From assembly GCA_021810985.1 (NCBI GenBank), contig JAJZQA010000010.1, forward strand, positions 1-17,392: a stretch of DNA of 17,392 nt, in the 5' to 3' direction. A program made the translations under genes and the position numbers. The number at the start of each line of letters is the position of its first letter. The first letter of the stretch is position 1. The notes beneath the pieces are model-generated. The model saw only the letters and a program-made list of their open reading frames with translations, did no database searches and was not told the origin of the DNA. This document shows, one piece after another, positions 14,214 to 17,392 of this stretch. The DNA comes from Deltaproteobacteria bacterium (GTDB lineage: Bacteria > Desulfobacterota > Desulfuromonadia > Geobacterales > Geobacteraceae).

Positions 14214-15512
14214 TCAGCCTACTTCGACCAGATTCTTCAGGTCAAAATCGGCGGAACACTCCAGGGCAATGGATTTGTGGAGAATTGGCGACGATACTTC
14301 CATATACGGAAATTCTTCCATGGCGATGGGACAGCACCAGGCAATCCGGTTTTTTCCTAAAACTTTGGCATGGTAGAGTGCCGAGTCCGCCGAGTGAATC
14401 AGACTTTCAAAATATTCGGTATGATGGGGCTGCCGGGTTGCAATACCCATGCTCACGGTAACCTGCCCAAAGTCAGAGGAGCGGTGGAGAATTCTCAAAT
14501 CGTGGATTGCCTTCATCATCCGTTTTGCGGTAAATATCGCACCTTCCCGATTCGTCATGGGCAAGAGAACACAGAACTCTTCACCACCATATCTGCTGAC
14601 CAGGTCACCCGGACGCATGACCGACGCTTCGAGGGCAGCCGCAACCTTTCGCAGACAGTTATCGCCGGGGATGTGTCCGTAGGTATCGTTAAAGAGCTTG
14701 AACCAATCAATATCGATCATGATAATCGACAAAAGCTGTCCGGACCGTGACTCCAATTTCCATTCCCTCGAAAGGGACATTTCCAAAAAACGCCGGTTTG
14801 CTATGCCGGTCAGGGGATCAAGGTAGGAAAGTTTTTGCAGATGTTCGACGGACTCCTGCATCAGCCTTCTCTGTCCGGCAATATCCTGGGCATTCCGGAA
14901 ACTCTCCAGACGCATCCGGAAGACGATTCGTGAAATGACAAAAGCAAGGAACGTGGCTAGGGCTACATTGATCAGCGAGGAAAGCAGCAGGGAAAATTCC
15001 GGGCAAAAACTGACTGCGGTAATGACAAAACAGAGAAATCCCACGGAAAACAGAAGAATGGTTCGCCGGGCAGCCTGAAAAAGAAAACACCCAGTGATCA
15101 AAACCCCCATCAGATAGGGTTCAGTCCCCGGCCGTACCGCCAGGAGAGCCCCGGAAAAGGCGCCGAGCCAGGCAAGTGATACTCCGACCACAGCGGTATC
15201 CCAGAAACAATGACGGGACGCTGCCCCGGCCTGCTTCTTGCGAATCGCCAGGAGAAAAGTCGCCAGGAACACACAGTAGGAAACGCGGAAAAGTATCGCC
15301 AGGAGTGAAAGGCCGCGGTTCGACTCAGGCTGGAAGATCATGACACCGTAATCGACGATCATGAGCAGCAACGAAGCCACGAGAACCAGTTGGGCAAGTA
15401 TCCGTTCCCGGTAAATGTTATCCGCGGTTACAGCATCCCGAAAAAGAGCGGCTTCGGCAGGACCCGGTGCGGTAAAGATCACTTCCCGGATTTTTATAAG
15501 CATTTTATTCAT
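14214..15512 (-). CDS. Membrane-bound diguanylate cyclase (GGDEF)
   Basis: This protein makes the second messenger c-di-GMP from two GTP. With the start used here it has 432 residues. About six hydrophobic helices between roughly 40 and 197 form a membrane sensor region, a short coiled linker (200-225) follows, and the GGDEF domain starts at LSYLDPLTGIANRRF (228-242). The active-site motif is GGEEF (309-313), and an RPGD inhibitory site (300-303) sits five residues before it. The enzyme should therefore be active and subject to product inhibition. About 75 residues follow the core. The open frame continues upstream to a TTG at 15587 that would add 25 residues; neither start has a convincing ribosome-binding site, so the N-terminus is uncertain. 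The membrane part has no periplasmic sensor domain that I recognise. Confidence 0.9.
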   Translation of the reverse strand: MNKMLIKIREVIFTAPGPAEAALFRDAVTADNIYRERILAQLVLVASLLLMIVDYGVMIFQPESNRGLSLLAILFRVSYCVFLATFLLAIRKKQAGAASRHCFWDTAVVGVSLAWLGAFSGALLAVRPGTEPYLMGVLITGCFLFQAARRTILLFSVGFLCFVITAVSFCPEFSLLLSSLINVALATFLAFVISRIVFRMRLESFRNAQDIAGQRRLMQESVEHLQKLSYLDPLTGIANRRFLEMSLSREWKLESRSGQLLSIIMIDIDWFKLFNDTYGHIPGDNCLRKVAAALEASVMRPGDLVSRYGGEEFCVLLPMTNREGAIFTAKRMMKAIHDLRILHRSSDFGQVTVSMGIATRQPHHTEYFESLIHSADSALYHAKVLGKNRIAWCCPIAMEEFPYMEVSSPILHKSIALECSADFDLKNLVEVG

Positions 15513-15587
15513 GAACAGCAGCACTTTCTTCCAGAACGTACCGGTGACTTCTAGAAATTTGCCGGACTCAGGATAAATCTCCTGCAA

Positions 15588-15934
15588 ATCCGGCAGACTC
15601 CAGCTGTCTCAGTAATTGACGAATGACTGCTTCCGGCACAAAAGCGGGAGCAAATACTTAGAATTGGCCAACGATAACCCACAAAGGATAGCATGTTTTT
15701 TATAAACTTCAATTTCATAAATTAATTTATAATTACTGCCTCCTTACCTTACTCAGCTCAACCAATGACAGCTCGGGTCTGCGTTCGTTCACAATCCAAA
15801 GCCTCGACATCTTTCCGTAAGATAAAATAACGTGTCTCCGGGCAGCCACATGATAATTCTGTCTGAAGGCTTGCGCATTTTCCGCACTATCGTACACTTA
15901 CCACTAATAATCGATTAATACGGGAGGGGGTTGT
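15588..15934. other. Divergent intergenic region with an AT-rich palindrome
   Basis: About 350 nt without a gene separate the cyclase and the N-hydrolase, which point away from each other. It is far more AT-rich than its surroundings near 15695-15735. That segment contains a perfect 14-bp palindrome, ATAAATTAATTTAT, at 15717-15730, just upstream of the candidate cyclase promoter. I found no reading frame of note, no riboswitch consensus and no terminator-like hairpin in the rest. Confidence 0.5.
15685..15712 (-). promoter_or_regulatory. Candidate promoter for the diguanylate cyclase gene
   Basis: On the minus strand TTGAAG, a 16-nt AT-rich spacer and TATCCT give a plausible promoter. The AT-rich stretch upstream of it (15712-15735) could act as an UP element. 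Confidence 0.4.
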
Positions 15935-16354
15935 ATGAAGCTGTTCTTCGCCGGTGCCATTAGAGGAGGGGGTGGCTACGGAAAGGTCTATCGCCGGATC
16001 ATTTCACTTCTCAACTCCCACGGCGAAGTTTATTCGGAAGCCACGAATGACAACGGTGACCCGGAAAAGGAAGGAAAAAAAGGCGATCGAGCCATCCACG
16101 GCAGAACTATCGAGGCAATCAGGAATTCTAATCTGGTAATCGCCGAAGTGTCGCACCCTTCCATCGGGGTAGGCTATGAAATTGCCTTGGCGGAGTCGAT
16201 CGGCATACCGGTCGTCGCGCTGTACCACCGTGGTTCGGAACATCACATTTCGGCCATGATCGCCGGCAACGAAAAAATCGTAACGCTCCCTTACGACACC
16301 TTCGAAGAACTTGGCTCACTGTTGGAAAAACAGCTGGCGCCCTATGCCACCTGA
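15935..16354 (+). CDS. DNPH1/RCL-like 2'-deoxynucleoside 5'-phosphate N-hydrolase
   Basis: This 139-residue protein of the nucleoside 2-deoxyribosyltransferase fold closely resembles DNPH1 (RCL), which splits deoxynucleoside monophosphates into base and deoxyribose 5-phosphate and sanitises modified nucleotides. Evidence is FAGAIRGG at 5-12, VIAEVSHPSIGVGYEIALA (68-86) with the catalytic Glu82, and SAMIAGN (106-112), matching the human SAMI-RG segment that binds phosphate from the neighbouring subunit. The alternative is a deoxyribosyltransferase of the same fold, but the short length and the SAMI segment favour the hydrolase. GGGAGGGGG lies a few bases before the ATG. Its last 13 nt overlap the end of the convergent gene on the other strand. 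Confidence 0.85.
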   Translation: MKLFFAGAIRGGGGYGKVYRRIISLLNSHGEVYSEATNDNGDPEKEGKKGDRAIHGRTIEAIRNSNLVIAEVSHPSIGVGYEIALAESIGIPVVALYHRGSEHHISAMIAGNEKIVTLPYDTFEELGSLLEKQLAPYAT

Positions 16355-17355
16355 GCCTCAAACGCATCAGCCACTTCCCGGCGCAATTCCTCTCCTCGTC
16401 TCGCATACTTCGCTGAAAAATGGAACGGGATCAGCCGTACCGCTCCCGCCTCCCGTGCCAGGATACCGGCCTGACGGGCGGTGAGGTGATACTTTTCTCG
16501 GGCCTTCGCCTCATCCTCGTGCAGAAACGTCGCTTCAATGAAGAAATAGTCGGAACCCGCGGCTAGTTCCTTGATGCGGAAGATATTTTCCGGATGACAC
16601 CCGACATCGGTTACATAGGTGATTTTCTGCCCCGGCACGATCCTCACGATTTCCCTCTTGAGAAATTCCAGATTCAGCAAACGCTCCTGAACAACCCCGC
16701 CTTCCCGCCACCAAACACGGAACAGCGCATCTTCAGGATCGCCGCGCAGCACGGCTGCCTTCAGTTCTGTCAACCACGACCCGACCGGAAGACCCAGTTT
16801 CAAAAGTCGATCCTTCATGATATTCAGGTGATTTTTCTCTTCCAGGCTAAAGGCGAGGCAGGGAGTTTTATGGTCAAGAACAACGGAACGGATCCGGAAT
16901 GGTACCTCATCCAGCAGCACCCCGTCCGCGACTGGGGACACTTCTTCACCTTCGCGACCGAATCTGTTCCTGCAGCGGAAGCGCGCGCAGCGGAGTTCCT
17001 TCCCGTCAAACTCCCCGGCGCTAATGGTAAAATCCACCGGAAAGTTCTCCACCAGGTTCCAGGTATAGGAAGCGAGACGGTGCTCCACCCGGTCGATGAA
17101 ACCGGGTGGTCCGAAGAGCCGCAGGAGCTTGTCACGGGCGAGGAGAATGCGCACCCGCCGATCGAAGCCGCTGAAGTGGTCCATGTGGGTATGGGAAACG
17201 AAAATGTCGCTGAGTCGCAGAATCTGGCGCGACGACAGAAGATGCAGGTCACCCAGGTCGAAGAGCAAGGCCCGCTTCTGAAAGAGGAAATCGATGAAGA
17301 GAGCCGGGTCATCGAACGGACCATTGACGAAGTGCGGATGAAACAGTGGTTTCAT
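16342..17355 (-). CDS. Ribonuclease Z-like MBL-fold hydrolase
   Basis: This 337-residue protein of the metallo-beta-lactamase fold is related to ribonuclease Z, the tRNA 3'-end endonuclease. It shows LLFDLGDLHLL (30-40), the metal-binding VSHTHMDHFSGFDR (53-66), VTDVG in the second half, and a final IPFHFS with a likely metal-ligand histidine. The order fits RNase Z/ElaC-type proteins, but the central part is long and divergent and the usual N-terminal GTG-like glycine loop is replaced by FHPHFVNGPFDDPAL, so true tRNA processing is not assured. GAGGAG stands 7 nt before ATG 17355, which is preferred over GTG 17370. It converges on the N-hydrolase gene with a 13-nt overlap. Confidence 0.85.
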   Translation of the reverse strand: MKPLFHPHFVNGPFDDPALFIDFLFQKRALLFDLGDLHLLSSRQILRLSDIFVSHTHMDHFSGFDRRVRILLARDKLLRLFGPPGFIDRVEHRLASYTWNLVENFPVDFTISAGEFDGKELRCARFRCRNRFGREGEEVSPVADGVLLDEVPFRIRSVVLDHKTPCLAFSLEEKNHLNIMKDRLLKLGLPVGSWLTELKAAVLRGDPEDALFRVWWREGGVVQERLLNLEFLKREIVRIVPGQKITYVTDVGCHPENIFRIKELAAGSDYFFIEATFLHEDEAKAREKYHLTARQAGILAREAGAVRLIPFHFSAKYARRGEELRREVADAFEAQVA

Positions 17356-17392
17356 AGCATGGCTCCTCACTCTGAAGGTTCCTGAAAGATAA

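Noticed and set aside
12200..14461. 753-codon open frame on the plus strand
   Set aside because: It lies antisense to pxpBC and the end of the cyclase gene, whose proteins have clear family motifs. Its translation is low-complexity, rich in Arg, Pro and Gly, and shows no family. It reflects GC-rich codon use.
15588..15934. c-di-GMP riboswitch in the leader near the diguanylate cyclase
   Set aside because: None of the conserved GEMM sequence blocks could be found on either strand.
16594..17385. 263-codon open frame on the plus strand
   Set aside because: Antisense to the RNase Z-like gene, which carries the HTHMDH motif and a good ribosome-binding site.

Overview
The window looks like a piece of chromosome from a GC-rich, anaerobic deltaproteobacterium of the Geobacter/Desulfuromonas type. 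The grounds are gene content and protein style: selenocysteine and molybdenum-cofactor maturation genes, a sigma-54 activator built on GAF domains, a protein resembling the TIGR04442 family I know from that group, and a membrane diguanylate cyclase. This placement is inference; no rRNA or other taxonomic marker is present. There is no rRNA, tRNA, CRISPR array, insertion sequence or phage gene that I can see.

Layout. Positions 1-3044 hold maturation genes for selenium/molybdenum enzymes: fdhD (+) converges on mobB (-) across a long hairpin, and mobB is divergent from selA (+). Together they serve formate dehydrogenase-type enzymes, although no structural gene, selB or tRNA-Sec lies in the window. 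Next come a lone zinc-ribbon protein (3243-3815) with a strong terminator and a 59-residue protein on the minus strand (3945-4124).

Positions 4309-9960 carry a PhnP-like metallo-beta-lactamase-fold hydrolase, a TIGR04442-like protein overlapping it by 4 nt, and, after a separate promoter-like region with an inverted repeat, a 936-residue sigma-54 activator. That activator has three GAF-like regions and an intact GAFTGA loop but no recognisable Fis DNA-binding helix-turn-helix. A 47-residue single-span membrane peptide follows. This is the part of the window most likely to hold something undescribed.

Positions 10259-14022 contain a TRIC/UPF0126 channel (-), a DksA/TraR zinc-finger protein (+) and the prokaryotic 5-oxoprolinase genes on the minus strand, pxpA and a fused pxpB-pxpC. 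The annotated start of the fusion is not the natural one: the missing first residues of PxpB are readable just upstream in another frame, so the gene carries a one-base frameshift or a sequence error.

Positions 14214-17355 contain a membrane diguanylate cyclase (-), an intergenic region with an AT-rich segment and a 14-bp palindrome, a DNPH1/RCL-like deoxynucleotide N-hydrolase (+) and, overlapping its 3' end on the opposite strand, a ribonuclease Z-like hydrolase (-). All promoter calls are by eye against sigma-70 consensus and are tentative.
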